This document shows, piece after piece, positions 39,035-48,686 of a DNA stretch of 64,000 nucleotides. The DNA comes from Aureococcus anophagefferens. Lineage: Eukaryota > Sar > Pelagophyceae > Pelagomonadales > Pelagomonadaceae. The stretch is taken from positions 106,655 through 170,654 of the forward strand of contig NW_008705578.1 of assembly GCF_000186865.1 (NCBI RefSeq), in the 5' to 3' direction. Under the pieces are notes generated by a model. That model was not told the DNA's origin, searched no databases, and saw only the letters and a list, made by a program, of their open reading frames with translations. The position numbers were made by a program, and so were the translations under genes. Position 1 is the stretch's first letter, and each line of letters begins with the position of its first letter.

Positions 39035-39730
39035 ATGGCCGCCCTCGAGGCCCGGTCCGTGCGCTTCGCCGTGGACTACGCCGGCGACGCGCCGAAGATC
39101 AGCGACGCGTGCAAGAACTTCATGGCCTACCGCGTCGCCGCCCACGCGACGGACGGCAAGACGTCGAAGCTCGAGGCGGACCGGTTGGCGCGCCTCGAGA
39201 TCCTCTGCGCGCGCGCCTGCATGCGCGCCGTCAACACGGCCGCGCCGCTCTCCGGCGACGCGGCGAACGCGCTCGCGGCGCTCCGCGCGTCGGACCCCAA
39301 GGCGCTGCCCTCGAAGACCTTCGGCCGGCAGTTCCTCCGCGACGCGTCCGTCGCGGCCGCTGTGCGCGCGGCGGCGGCGCCCCAGGCGGGCCTCGACGGC
39401 TTCGACGCGGCGTTCGTCGACGCGTTCCTGGCGACGGCGGCGGACGCCGACGACGACCTGGTCTGGGCGCCGGACTACAAGCAGGCCCTCGCGCGGCGCC
39501 ACGAGGCCCGCAAGCAGAACGCCGTCATCCGCCTCGCGACCCAGGAGCCCGTCGAGCTCGACCCGGTCCTCCAGGCCGAGGCCGACGTCGTCCACAAGGC
39601 CGTCGTCGACGCGGCCAACAACGCGCGCGAGGACGGCGCGTCGCCGCGGGCCGGCGCCGCGCGGCCCCTGCCGGCCCTCGGCCGCCTGCCCATGGACCCG
39701 CCGTCGCCGCCGAAGAAGGACCAGGTCTAA
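39035..39730 (+). CDS. Hypothetical helical protein, 231 aa
   Basis: A single frame starting MAALEARSVRFAVDYAGD, with strong GC3 bias and mostly alpha-helical composition. No signal or membrane segment and no recognised domain; Pro-rich C-terminus ending PPKKDQV. I do not recognise the family. Confidence 0.6.
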   Translation: MAALEARSVRFAVDYAGDAPKISDACKNFMAYRVAAHATDGKTSKLEADRLARLEILCARACMRAVNTAAPLSGDAANALAALRASDPKALPSKTFGRQFLRDASVAAAVRAAAAPQAGLDGFDAAFVDAFLATAADADDDLVWAPDYKQALARRHEARKQNAVIRLATQEPVELDPVLQAEADVVHKAVVDAANNAREDGASPRAGAARPLPALGRLPMDPPSPPKKDQV

Positions 39731-39847
39731 TTGTTGAAGTTTGCGTGTGGTCCTTGTCGCAGTCGCCTAAATTGCCACTGGCCTCGACTCGATAGACTCC
39801 TCGCGCGCGCGCGCGGCGCGGCGCGGCGACGCAGCAGCAGCGCAGCG

Positions 39848-40960
39848 ATGCGCCGCGCGCTGCTGGCGGCGTTGCTCGCCTGCGCGTCGGCGGGCCGCTG
39901 CGGCGACTGGGACTGCCCCGCGCCGGGCTCGAGAGGCCCGGCGCGCGACGCGGACGGTCCGCGCTGGCAGGACATGTTGCACTACCACGTCGCCAAGAAC
40001 GCGGGCACGACGCTGCGGAGCGTGCTCATGGCGCGCTACAACGGCACGGAGCTGCACGGCCCGACGAAGCGCGCCTACGCGTTCACCTACGTCGAGCCGC
40101 AGTGGCGGGGCCGCTACTTCGTGGCCATGGCGCGCGACCCGACGGCGAAGCTCCTGAGCCAATTTTTCTACGCGCGGAGCACGCTCGGCGGCGCCTACGG
40201 CGACTGGCACCGGTGCGTCACGTTCGGCGAGTACGTGGAGTCGCGGCGCGCTCGCCACAACCACCAGTACGGCCAGATGGTCACGGGGAACCGCAAGGGT
40301 GCCTGCGGAAACGATGCTGAGAAGCCGCTCGCGCGGCCGCAGCACCGGGCGACGATCGCGATGCTCTGCGCGGGCGGCGAGCCCGCGCTCCGGGAGCGCA
40401 TCTTGGAGATCCTGCGCGAGCCGCGGCTCTTCCTGGGCATGGTGGAGGAGTTCGACGCGTCGCTGCTCGCGCTCCAGGCCGAGACGGGCCTGCCGGACGT
40501 GACCTACTGCCACCGGCGGTCGACGAAGGGCGCATCGACGAAGCCCGACGCGCTGGACGAGGCGACGCGGGCGGACGTGCGCGCGCGCAACGTCTTCGAC
40601 GAGCTCTTCTACGCCGCGGCGCGCGAGGTCTTCGAGTGGAAGAAGTGCTGCTACGGCGTCGACGCCGCCGCGGTGGCCGCGTTCCGGGCGACGAACGCGG
40701 CGTACCAGGCTCGCGCCTGCCCGCCCGAGGACAAGATGCAGAAGCCCGTGGACCCGGCGACGGTGGGCAACCCGGCCTGGCACCGGCCGGCGAACGCGAG
40801 CCGGTGCGCGTCCCTCGACCGCGAGCGGTACGCGCTCCCCCGGCGCGACGGCACCGCGAACCGCGGCGCGTGGAAACCGAAAGGGGACGCGAATCCGGCC
40901 TTCGAGCGCTGGCGCAAGCGGTGCGAGGAGGCGCTCGCCCAGGGTCTAACAACTACTTAG
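39848..40960 (+). CDS. Secreted/Golgi carbohydrate sulfotransferase-like protein
   Basis: A 370-aa protein with a signal peptide (MRRALLAALLACASAG). The PAPS 5'-phosphosulfate loop HVAKNAGTTL and 3'-phosphate motif MARDPTAKLLSQFFYA match Golgi sulfotransferases of the heparan/chondroitin type (Sulfotransfer_2). A Cys-rich C-terminus follows. It is predicted to move sulfate from PAPS onto polysaccharide or glycoprotein, fitting an alga with sulfated surface polysaccharide (inference). Its last 15 coding bases overlap the 3' end of the opposite gene. Confidence 0.82.
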   Translation: MRRALLAALLACASAGRCGDWDCPAPGSRGPARDADGPRWQDMLHYHVAKNAGTTLRSVLMARYNGTELHGPTKRAYAFTYVEPQWRGRYFVAMARDPTAKLLSQFFYARSTLGGAYGDWHRCVTFGEYVESRRARHNHQYGQMVTGNRKGACGNDAEKPLARPQHRATIAMLCAGGEPALRERILEILREPRLFLGMVEEFDASLLALQAETGLPDVTYCHRRSTKGASTKPDALDEATRADVRARNVFDELFYAAAREVFEWKKCCYGVDAAAVAAFRATNAAYQARACPPEDKMQKPVDPATVGNPAWHRPANASRCASLDRERYALPRRDGTANRGAWKPKGDANPAFERWRKRCEEALAQGLTTT

Positions 40961-41644
40961 CGCCGCCCGGACCTCGTCGGCCGTCGCGGAGGTGACGACG
41001 GATCCGAGGTAGATCGACCGGCCGAGGCGCGGGTGGTCGATGATGGACACGCCGCCGATGGTGACGAGGCGGTAGCCCAGCGCGGAGTGGGCGACCTCGA
41101 CCTCGTTGAACGAGCTGCCGCCCATGGACGTGCGCGCGGGCGTGCCGTCCATGTCTCCGTGGTCGAAGAACGCGCCGCTCGGTAGACGCTCGGCGAGCCC
41201 CGCCGCGAACCGCGCGAAGACGTCGTAGAGGCGGCAGCGCTCCGCCTCCGTCGTCGCGTTGATGTCCATGATGTCGATGGCCGCCTTTTGCACCGTGACG
41301 ACGACGCGCAGCTTCTTCATGCCCTGCGCGTCGGGGAAGACGTGGGGCACGAAGATGGCCACGGGCGACGCCATCTCGTGCGCCGAGACCTCCATGGGCG
41401 CGCCCTCGACGGTCTGTTCGCGCACGGCGACGACCGTGCGCTGCAGCCGCTTGACCGCCGCGCGCGACGGCGGCGGCGTCGGCGGCGGCGCGCCCTTGGC
41501 GGTGGCCTCGCTCGCGGCGGCGTCCGTGGGAGTGCAAGGTTTGGCTGCTTGCAGCGGCGCGGCGGCCTTGCTGGCAGCGTCTTGCAGCGGCGGCGCGGCC
41601 TTGCTGGCGACAGCTTCTTGCGGTTGCTCGAAGGCGCAGCCCAT
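40946..41644 (-). CDS. MMADHC: MMADHC-like cobalamin trafficking protein (CblD)
   Basis: A 232-aa protein. After a low-complexity Ala/Pro/Lys N-terminus comes the conserved domain VFPDAQGMKKLRVVVTVQ, FFDHGDMDGTPARTS, VAHSALGYRLVTIGGVSII and GSVVTSATADEVRAAL, laid out as in MMADHC, which routes vitamin B12 with MMACHC towards methionine synthase and methylmalonyl-CoA mutase. Family assignment is by recall of the domain pattern. Stop codon shares bases 40946-40960 with the sulfotransferase stop. Confidence 0.8.
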   Translation of the reverse strand: MGCAFEQPQEAVASKAAPPLQDAASKAAAPLQAAKPCTPTDAAASEATAKGAPPPTPPPSRAAVKRLQRTVVAVREQTVEGAPMEVSAHEMASPVAIFVPHVFPDAQGMKKLRVVVTVQKAAIDIMDINATTEAERCRLYDVFARFAAGLAERLPSGAFFDHGDMDGTPARTSMGGSSFNEVEVAHSALGYRLVTIGGVSIIDHPRLGRSIYLGSVVTSATADEVRAALSSC

Positions 41645-41850
41645 GCTCGTTACGCTGCAATCGCTGTCGCACGGTGCTCACTGCCGCAGGTTCGAGCAGG
41701 TCTGACTGGATGGTCCGCAGCCTGTTTGTGTGAAGTGCCCTGCAGTCAAGATGCACTTTGATCGTGACATCAATTTTGTTGCCGCCGAAACTCGAAGAGC
41801 TGCCCGGCCGCACCCGCGCGCCTCGACCCGCTGTCGAGTGCGCAGCAAAT

Positions 41851-42705
41851 ATGGAGGAGGAGTTCTACATCGAAGACGACGCCGCGCTGCTGCGACCGCC
41901 GCACGAGCAGACGCGGAAGGCCCGCGCCCGGGGGCTGCCCCTCGCCGCGCTGCTCCTCGTCGCGTCGGCCCTCGTCTTCGTCAAGAACGGCGTCCTGCGG
42001 CAGGACGACGCGATCGAGCTCCACTCCGAGGGCGCGTCGCTGAGCTTCGCGGCCTGCGCGCAGTACGACGACGACGCCTTCTACCCGGCGGACCCGATCA
42101 CCGGCGCGGCGTGCTTCTCGCAGGACGTCGAGACGAGCTGCTTCATGCACGACCTGCCCCAGTACGCGGCGCTCGCGAGCAACTGCGCGGGCACCTGCGG
42201 CGACGACGCCTGGTCGAACCTCTGCTCCTGGCAGGCCATCCGGGCCCTGCCCGCGACGTGCGACAACGCCTTCGCCAAAGTCGCGCCGGATCCGGACGCC
42301 CGCGGCGGCCGGAACCGGGGCCCGCGGTCGCCGACGGGCCAGGTCGACTACGACGACACGGCGCCGAACGCCGTCAAGGCCGGCGACGGCTGCGGCGCCC
42401 ACTCGTTCTGCTCGACGTGCTACGACGACGACGGGACGCTGAGCCCCTACTGCGACGCGGTCACCAAGTTCTACGTCGCGGCCCACGGCATGGACAAGGT
42501 CTGGATGACGGGCGTCTACTTCTGGCGGAGCACGGACCTCGACTTCTGGTGCGCCGACGACACGCAGGCGGCGCTCGCGGCCTACGCGGCCGGCGGCGGC
42601 GAGCCGACGGCGCGGCTCCTCGAAATCGCGCCCGCGGCGCTCAAGGCCGAGCCGTACCGCGCGCGCTGGGTCCCGGGCACGGACCCGGCGGACTGGCTGT
42701 CGTAA
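41851..42705 (+). CDS. Hypothetical type II membrane protein with Cys-rich lumenal domain
   Basis: A 284-aa protein, start chosen at MEEEFYIEDDAALL. A short acidic then basic cytoplasmic tail is followed by one membrane helix (LPLAALLLVASALVFVK) and a lumenal domain with about 12 cysteines (for example FAACAQYDDDAFYP, SCFMHDLPQYAALASNCAG, GCGAHSFCSTCYDDDG). Probably disulfide-bonded. I do not recognise the family. Its stop is 8 bp from that of the convergent SDR. Confidence 0.65.
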   Translation: MEEEFYIEDDAALLRPPHEQTRKARARGLPLAALLLVASALVFVKNGVLRQDDAIELHSEGASLSFAACAQYDDDAFYPADPITGAACFSQDVETSCFMHDLPQYAALASNCAGTCGDDAWSNLCSWQAIRALPATCDNAFAKVAPDPDARGGRNRGPRSPTGQVDYDDTAPNAVKAGDGCGAHSFCSTCYDDDGTLSPYCDAVTKFYVAAHGMDKVWMTGVYFWRSTDLDFWCADDTQAALAAYAAGGGEPTARLLEIAPAALKAEPYRARWVPGTDPADWLS

Positions 42706-42713
42706 GAGGCGCC

Positions 42714-43577
42714 TTACTCCACGTAGGGCGCGTCCTTCTCCGGGTCCCGGGGCTTGTCGAGCGGGCTCCGCTTCGCGTCGCTGCCGTAGAAGCGGCCGTT
42801 GCCCTCGAGGTCGTCGAAGAGCAGGGCGAGCGGCGCGCGCGTGCCTTCGTCGGGGGTCTTGGCCTTCATGGCCCGGGTCGCGAGGATGGGCACGAGGAAC
42901 GACGGCAGGAACCAGGGCGCCGCGGTGACCAGGAGATCCGTGTTGACCAAGCCAGGGGTGCACGCGTTGATTTTCAGGGCCGGGTGCTCCCGCGCGAGGC
43001 AGATCGTGTGGCAGTTGAGCAGGGCCTTGCTCAGGCCGTAGCCGCCCCGCGACGCGCCGAGGCCCAGGGCCGCGAGGTCCGGCGCGGCGAGCGCCTCTTC
43101 GACCAACGCGTCGATGCCGTCCCTCGTGGGATCCGTGAAGAATTTCTGGCGCTCCGGCGGCGCGTTGACGACGCAGGTCGGCGCCGCGCCGGAGCTGATC
43201 TCGACGATGCGGCCGCCGTCCGCGAGGAGGGGCAGGAAGGCGGCGTCGACGCGGATCGGGCCGCGGACGTTCGTCTCCAAAATCTCGGCCACGGTGCCCG
43301 CGGCGATGCCGGCGTTGTTCACGACGCCGTAGAGCGGCGTGGCGCCGTGGCGCTTCGCCACCTCCGCGGCGGCGGCGGCGACGGAGGCGTCGGACGTGCT
43401 GTCGAGCTCGACGACGGAGACGCGCGGCGACGCCAGGGACGCGGCGGCGGCGTCCCCGCGCGCCTTGGAGCGGCAGGCCAGAATGACCTCGACGTCGTCG
43501 TGGTCCGCGACGCAGCGCTTCGCGATGGCCAGGCCGATGCCCTTGTTGGCGCCCGTGATGAGGATGCGGCGGACCAT
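42714..43577 (-). CDS. Short-chain dehydrogenase, carbonyl-reductase-like
   Basis: A 287-aa protein with the SDR signature: TGANKGIG at residues 8-15 (dinucleotide binding), NNAG, catalytic Ser in ISSGAA, and YGLSK (Tyr/Lys). The early basic residues and length match NADPH-dependent carbonyl reductases that reduce quinones and carbonyls. Divergent from cysteine synthase with 119 bp between starts. Confidence 0.9.
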   Translation of the reverse strand: MVRRILITGANKGIGLAIAKRCVADHDDVEVILACRSKARGDAAAASLASPRVSVVELDSTSDASVAAAAAEVAKRHGATPLYGVVNNAGIAAGTVAEILETNVRGPIRVDAAFLPLLADGGRIVEISSGAAPTCVVNAPPERQKFFTDPTRDGIDALVEEALAAPDLAALGLGASRGGYGLSKALLNCHTICLAREHPALKINACTPGLVNTDLLVTAAPWFLPSFLVPILATRAMKAKTPDEGTRAPLALLFDDLEGNGRFYGSDAKRSPLDKPRDPEKDAPYVE

Positions 43578-43696
43578 GGCGGATGGCGGTGGTGAACTCG
43601 AGGCGGGCAGCCTGCGGAGAGCGGCTTCGTTTGCGGCATGGTGCCAGCAGACCTGCGACTGTTTGAGCTTGCTGAACGTCGCGTGTAACTCGTACG
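43578..43696. promoter_or_regulatory. Divergent promoter interval (SDR / cysteine synthase)
   Basis: 119 bp between opposite start codons. No recognised element. Confidence 0.35.
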
Positions 43697-44770
43697 ATGC
43701 GCTCCATCCTCTTCAGCTGCGCGCTGGTGGGCGCGGCGGCGTTCCAGGCGCCCCAGCAGACGGCGCGGACGGGCGGCGCCCTGCGCGCGACGAAGTTCGA
43801 CAAGTCGAAGATCGCCGAGGACATCACGGAGCTGATTGGGGGCACGCCCATGTGCAAGCTGCGCAAGGTGCAGGGGGACAAGTGCCAGGCGGAGATCGTC
43901 GTCAAGCTCGAGTCCATGGAGCCCTGCAACTCCGTCAAGGATCGCATCGGCCTGTCCATGATCGCCGAGGCCGAGAAGCGCGGCGACATCGCGCCGGGCA
44001 AGACGACGCTCGTCGAGCCGACGTCCGGCAACACGGGCATCGCGCTCGCCATGGTCGCGGCGTCCAAGGGCTACGACATCGTCCTGACCATGCCCGAGTC
44101 CATGTCCATGGAGCGGCGAGTGCTTCTCAAGGCCTTCGGCGCGGACCTCGTGCTCACGCCCGCCGCCAAGGGCATGGGCGGCGCCGTCAAGAAGGCCGAG
44201 GACCTCGTCGCGTCGATGGGCGACAAGGGCTACCTGCTCCAGCAGTTCAACAACCCGGACAACCCGAAGGTCCACCGCGAGACGACGGGCCCGGAGATCT
44301 GGGAGCAGACCGACGGCAACATCGACGTGCTGCTCGGCGGCGTCGGCACGGGCGGCACGATCACGGGCTCCGCCCAGTTCCTCAAGCCCCTCAAGCCGAG
44401 CCTCCAGGTCATCGCCGTCGAGCCCGCCGAGTCCGCCGTCCTCACGGGCGGCGCGCCGGGGCCCCACAAGATCCAGGGAATCGGCGCGGGCTTCATCCCG
44501 GGCAACGCGGACACGTCGCTCTTCGACGAGGTCGTCCAGATCGCGTCCGGCGACGCCATCGACATGGCCCGCCGCATGGCCAAGGAGGAGGGCATCTTCT
44601 GCGGCATCTCGTCCGGCGCGGCGGTCCTCGCGGCGAAGATCGTCGGCGAGCGCGACGACATGAAGGGCAAGCGCATCGTCGTCATCATCCCCTCCTTCGG
44701 CGAGCGCTACCTCTCGACCATGCTCTTCCAGAACCTCTGGGACGAGGCCCAGCTCATGAAGGCCGAGTAG
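43697..44770 (+). CDS. cysK: Plastid cysteine synthase (O-acetylserine thiol-lyase)
   Basis: A 357-aa single-exon protein. The N-terminus MRSILFSCALVGAAAFQAP is a signal peptide ending at an AAAF motif, the plastid-import cleavage pattern of red-derived algae; a basic transit segment follows. The mature enzyme has LIGGTPM, PLP lysine in NSVKDRIG (about residue 81), PTSGNTGIALA, GVGTGGTITG and GISSGAAVLAA. It makes cysteine from O-acetylserine and sulfide as the last step of sulfate assimilation in the plastid. Confidence 0.96.
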   Translation: MRSILFSCALVGAAAFQAPQQTARTGGALRATKFDKSKIAEDITELIGGTPMCKLRKVQGDKCQAEIVVKLESMEPCNSVKDRIGLSMIAEAEKRGDIAPGKTTLVEPTSGNTGIALAMVAASKGYDIVLTMPESMSMERRVLLKAFGADLVLTPAAKGMGGAVKKAEDLVASMGDKGYLLQQFNNPDNPKVHRETTGPEIWEQTDGNIDVLLGGVGTGGTITGSAQFLKPLKPSLQVIAVEPAESAVLTGGAPGPHKIQGIGAGFIPGNADTSLFDEVVQIASGDAIDMARRMAKEEGIFCGISSGAAVLAAKIVGERDDMKGKRIVVIIPSFGERYLSTMLFQNLWDEAQLMKAE

Positions 44771-45053
44771 GCGGCCCGCGTGTGCTCCCCCTCCCGCCCC
44801 CTCCCCGCCCTCGCGCGCTCCGGGAAAAAAGCGCGCGCTTAAAAACAGAGGGACAACGTCCGGAAGCCGGGCGGAGCGGTAGGAAGCAGCGAGACATGTC
44901 GGTCCCGCGCGGGTAAAAAGAGGGTTCCGCGGCGATCGCGATAAAGTAGGCATGTTGAGGTTCCTATATCATTCATTCGTGGGCAGTCCAACGATGTTGG
45001 CCAAACGCCGGCGTGGCTAGAGCGCCGGGCAGCCCAGGAGCCGAGCTCAAACC

Positions 45054-45292
45054 ATGCCGTCGAGTCCCGGCGGGATCCCGGACTACGAGGCCATCAGCTC
45101 GCGGGAGCGGGCGCTGGAGCAGTACGCCCAGGACCTGCACCGGCGCGAGATCCAGCTCATGCGCGACCGGCTCCACCCGCGGCCGCTGTCCGCGGCGCCG
45201 ACGCCCATCCCCGAGGTGCGGCGCAAGGGCCCGCCGTCGGCGGCGGCGCGCATCCAGCGCGCGCGCGCCGCGGTCGCGGCCGCCGCCGCGTC

Positions 45293-45325
<33 letters not shown>

Positions 45326-48251
45326 GAGCTTCCTGCTCACGGGCGGCGCGGCGTCGACGGCGCGGAGCCGCGTCGAGGGCCGGCGCAGCGTCGCGTCGGA
45401 GCGGAGCCGGGCGGCGACGCCGCTCGCGGCGTCGAACCGGTCCGCGCGGAGCGTCGACCGGAAGCCCAAGGGCGGGTCGTTCTCGCGCGCGTCGCGCGAG
45501 GCCGCCGCGCCGCCGCCGCGGCGCGAGTACGAGGAGGACTTCGACGAGCTCGGCTACCCCGCGGGGACGAAGACCTGGGGCGGGGCGGCGCGGAGCGGCG
45601 GCACGACCTTCGGCCGGGCCGAGCGCGACGTCGGTCCCATGCCCGCGTACACGGACGACGCCCGGTGGAAGGGCACGTCGGAGACGGCCAAGGTGACCTA
45701 CGCGCGGGGCAACGAGCGGCCTCGGAGCGCCGGGCCCGGCCGGCCCCGGGAGACGGGCCGCGACCAGGTGCTGCAGGAGGCGCACGCGTCGCTGGAAAAT
45801 TTGATGGCGGAGTACGGCGTCGACCCGCGGGCGGGCGCGCCCGACTCGCCCGAGGTGCTCCGGTCCTCCGCGAAGAAGAAGAAGCGGCCCAAGTCCGCGC
45901 GGCGCGCGCCGCCGCCGGCGAGCCCCGAGGCGGAGACGCTCGCCCACGAGGTCGAGCGGCTCTTCAAAGGCGAGCCGTCCATGTCCGTGCGGTCGAGCGT
46001 CGCGCCGCCCCAGTACGGCGCCACGCGGCGGCGCTGGTTCCAGGAGGTGCCGCCCACGGAGTGGTTCCGCCACCACCACCTCATCGACCCCTGGGTCCGC
46101 TACCACACGGACGCGCCGCGGGCCGCGCCGCCGCCGGAGCCCGAGCCCGAGCCCGAGCCGGAGCCGCGGCCCAAGAAGAAGAAGAAGAAGAAAAAGAAGA
46201 AGGAGGAGCCCGTCGCGACGCCCCGGGACGCCCTCGCGAACCGGCGCAAGCGGACCCGGGCCGCCGTCCGCATCCAGGCCGCCGCGCGCGGCAAGCTCGC
46301 GCGCCGAGGGCTCCGCGGCCGAAGGAACGCGCAGAAAGCCGCCGCGGCGAAGAAGCGCCGCGACGCGGCGCGGAAGAAGCTGCGGTCGCGGGCGGCCCTG
46401 GACCTGCAGCGCTGCGGCCGGGGCTTCGTCGCGCGGCGGAGGTGCGCGCGGTTTCGATCCGCGTCGAAGAAGGAGGCGGCCGCGGCGCGCGCGTCGGCGG
46501 CGCAGCGCAAGGCCGCGGAGCTCCGGCGGCGCCAGCGCACCAAGGCGGCCCTCGCGGCCCAGGCGCGCGTCCGCGGCGCGCTCGCGCGCGCCGCGGTCCG
46601 CGCGCGCCGCGCGGCCGCCGCGCGCGACGCGGCGGCCAGGCGCGAGGCCGCGCTCGGCCGGTCCATCGCGGCGACGCGGTCGCGGCTCCGGACGCGCGCG
46701 GCGGCGCTCCTCGCGTCGCGGGTCCGGGGCTGGCGCGCGCGCGCCGCGTACCGGAAGGGCGTCGCGGCGAAGAAAGCCGCGGAGCAGTCGGAGAAGGAGC
46801 GGACGCGGGCCCGCGCGGCCGCCGCCTGCCGGCGCCTCGAGCGCCAGGCCGCGGCGACGCGCGTGCAGACCTGCGTGCGCGCGGCCCTCGCGCGCGCGGC
46901 CTTCGGCAAGCTCCGCGCCGCGCGGCGGAAACGGAAGCGGCAAGTCACGGGCGCGGCCGCGAAGCGCGAGGCGGCCCTGCGGCTCTCCCGGGCCAAGCTC
47001 AAGGCCGCGCTTTTACTGAGCGCCTGCGTGCGGCGCTGGCTCGCGACATCCGCGGCCTACGAGCGGCGCAAGGCCGCGGAGCGCGCGAAGCGCGCGGAGC
47101 TCGACGCGAAGCGCGAGGCCGCCGCGGCGCTCGCGGCGAAGAAGCGCGAGGACGCGGCGGCGGCGAAGCGCCTCGCGGACGCGCAGCGCGACGCCGCGCG
47201 GGCCAAGGCCGAGGCCGAGGCCGAGGCGTCGCGGCTCAAGGCCGAGGCGGACGCGGCCGCCGCGAAGCGCGAGGCCGAGCGCCTCGAGGCCGAGGCCGCG
47301 GCCGCGCGGCGGCGGCAGAAGCTCGAGGACGAGGCGGCGAAGCTCCGCGACGAGGCGCGCGCGAAGCGCCGCGACCAGGAGGCGCGCGCGGCCGCGCGCG
47401 CGCGGAGCCGCGCCGCGGCCGCGACGAAGATCGCGACGCGCGTGCGCCGCTGGGAGGCCGCCGTGCTCGTCGCCGAGCTCCGCGCCCAGGTCCACGCGCG
47501 GCGCGCGGCGCTCGCCGCGGAGACGCGGGCGAAGACGGCGCTGAGCGCCGCGGAGGCGCGCCGCGAGGCCGACGCCGCGAACGAGCGGGCCAGGGCCCTC
47601 GCGGCCGAGGCGCGGCGCGTCGCCCAGCTCGACCGCCAGCGCCGGCGGCGGCGCGCCTGCGTCGCGCTGCAGCGCGTCGTCCGCGGCTACCTCGCGCGGA
47701 CGCGGCGCGCGCGCGACGCGCGCGCCGCGGACGCGGCGCGCCGGCGGCGCCGCGACGTCGACGCGGCCGCGACGACGATCCAGATCTGGGCGCTGAAGAT
47801 GCGCGCGCGCAAGTACATCGTGCCCTACCGCAAGCACCGCGGCGGCCACTACCGGGGCTGCCCCTGCTGCGTGCACAAGCCGGGCAACTACTCGCGCGCG
47901 TTCGGCCGCTACAGCCACCTCAAGAAGAGCCCGGACTCGCCCGTGCGCGACGGCAAGCCGCGGCCGCCGGCCTTCGACTACCGGCCCCGCGTGCCCGACC
48001 CGGACTACGAGGCCGCGGCGGGCGGCAAGGAGGACCGCGCGGCCGCCGTAGACTACGAGGAGATCTCCGCGCGGCTCGAGAACCTGCGCCGCGTGCAGCA
48101 CGAGCTCATGGTCGCGGACCAGCGGGGCCTGCCCTCCGACCCGGCCTTCCTCAACGTCGTCTCCATGCAGATCAACCACCTCCTCGAGTCCGTCATGAAG
48201 GCGAGCCCCACGCGCCAGGACCTCCGCGGCCTGCCCACGCGGCGGTTCTGA
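45054..48251 (+). CDS. IQ-motif-rich coiled-coil protein, 1065 aa
   Basis: Starts MPSSPGGIPDYEAISS. A disordered N-terminus includes a poly-Asp run (encoded by a GAC microsatellite), Glu-Pro repeats and a poly-Lys run. From about residue 400 there are at least eight degenerate IQ motifs (AAVRIQAAARGKLARRGLRG, LDLQRCGRGFVARRR, VALQRVVRGYLARTRR) in a very Ala/Arg/Lys-rich helical rod. The C-terminus has a distinct Cys/His segment GHYRGCPCCVHKPGNYSRAF and a short helical end. IQ motifs bind calmodulin-like Ca2+ sensors; a cytoskeletal or ciliary scaffold is plausible but unproven. Confidence 0.75.
45294..45324. repeat. (GAC)n coding microsatellite
   Basis: About ten GAC triplets encode a poly-Asp run within the IQ protein. 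Length variation between strains would be expected. Confidence 0.85.
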
Positions 48252-48686
48252 GGGAGCCGCGGTCTAATGTTGTTGTTGTGTCGTTTGATGTCGTTGATGC
48301 CGCGTGGAGGCGAGGTTTGAGTAAGGGGAAGTGATAGGGAGCGCTGATCTTCGATCTTTGGCGGGTTCTTATTGTGGATTTACTCGCAGAAGTAGCCGCA
48401 GCCGTACTCGACGTCGTAATAGTTTTACTCCGAGCGCGGCGCGGGTCGTCGGGGACACGCCTCGAGCCTCGCGCTAGCGGCAACTTGCACTTCAAGTGAA
48501 GTTTGGAAATCTGTATCTCTTCAAACTCATGACAAAACATCATCGCGAGCGGTGCCACCCTTGGTCCGGCTGCGAGTTGCGGCGACGCGGGGGCGCGGCA
48601 GCCGAAGATCTGCGCCGCGGGGCGCGGCGCGCGAGTCTCCTTTGACCTCCGGTGGCGCCGAGCGGGTCGGAAAGTCCAGGTCCAGC
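48252..48686. other. Spacer upstream of the giant surface-protein gene
   Basis: 435 bases. The frame of the next gene is open back to 48552, but the first ATG there (48552) gives an Arg-rich start with no signal peptide, so it is taken as leader. No other gene is seen. Confidence 0.45.
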
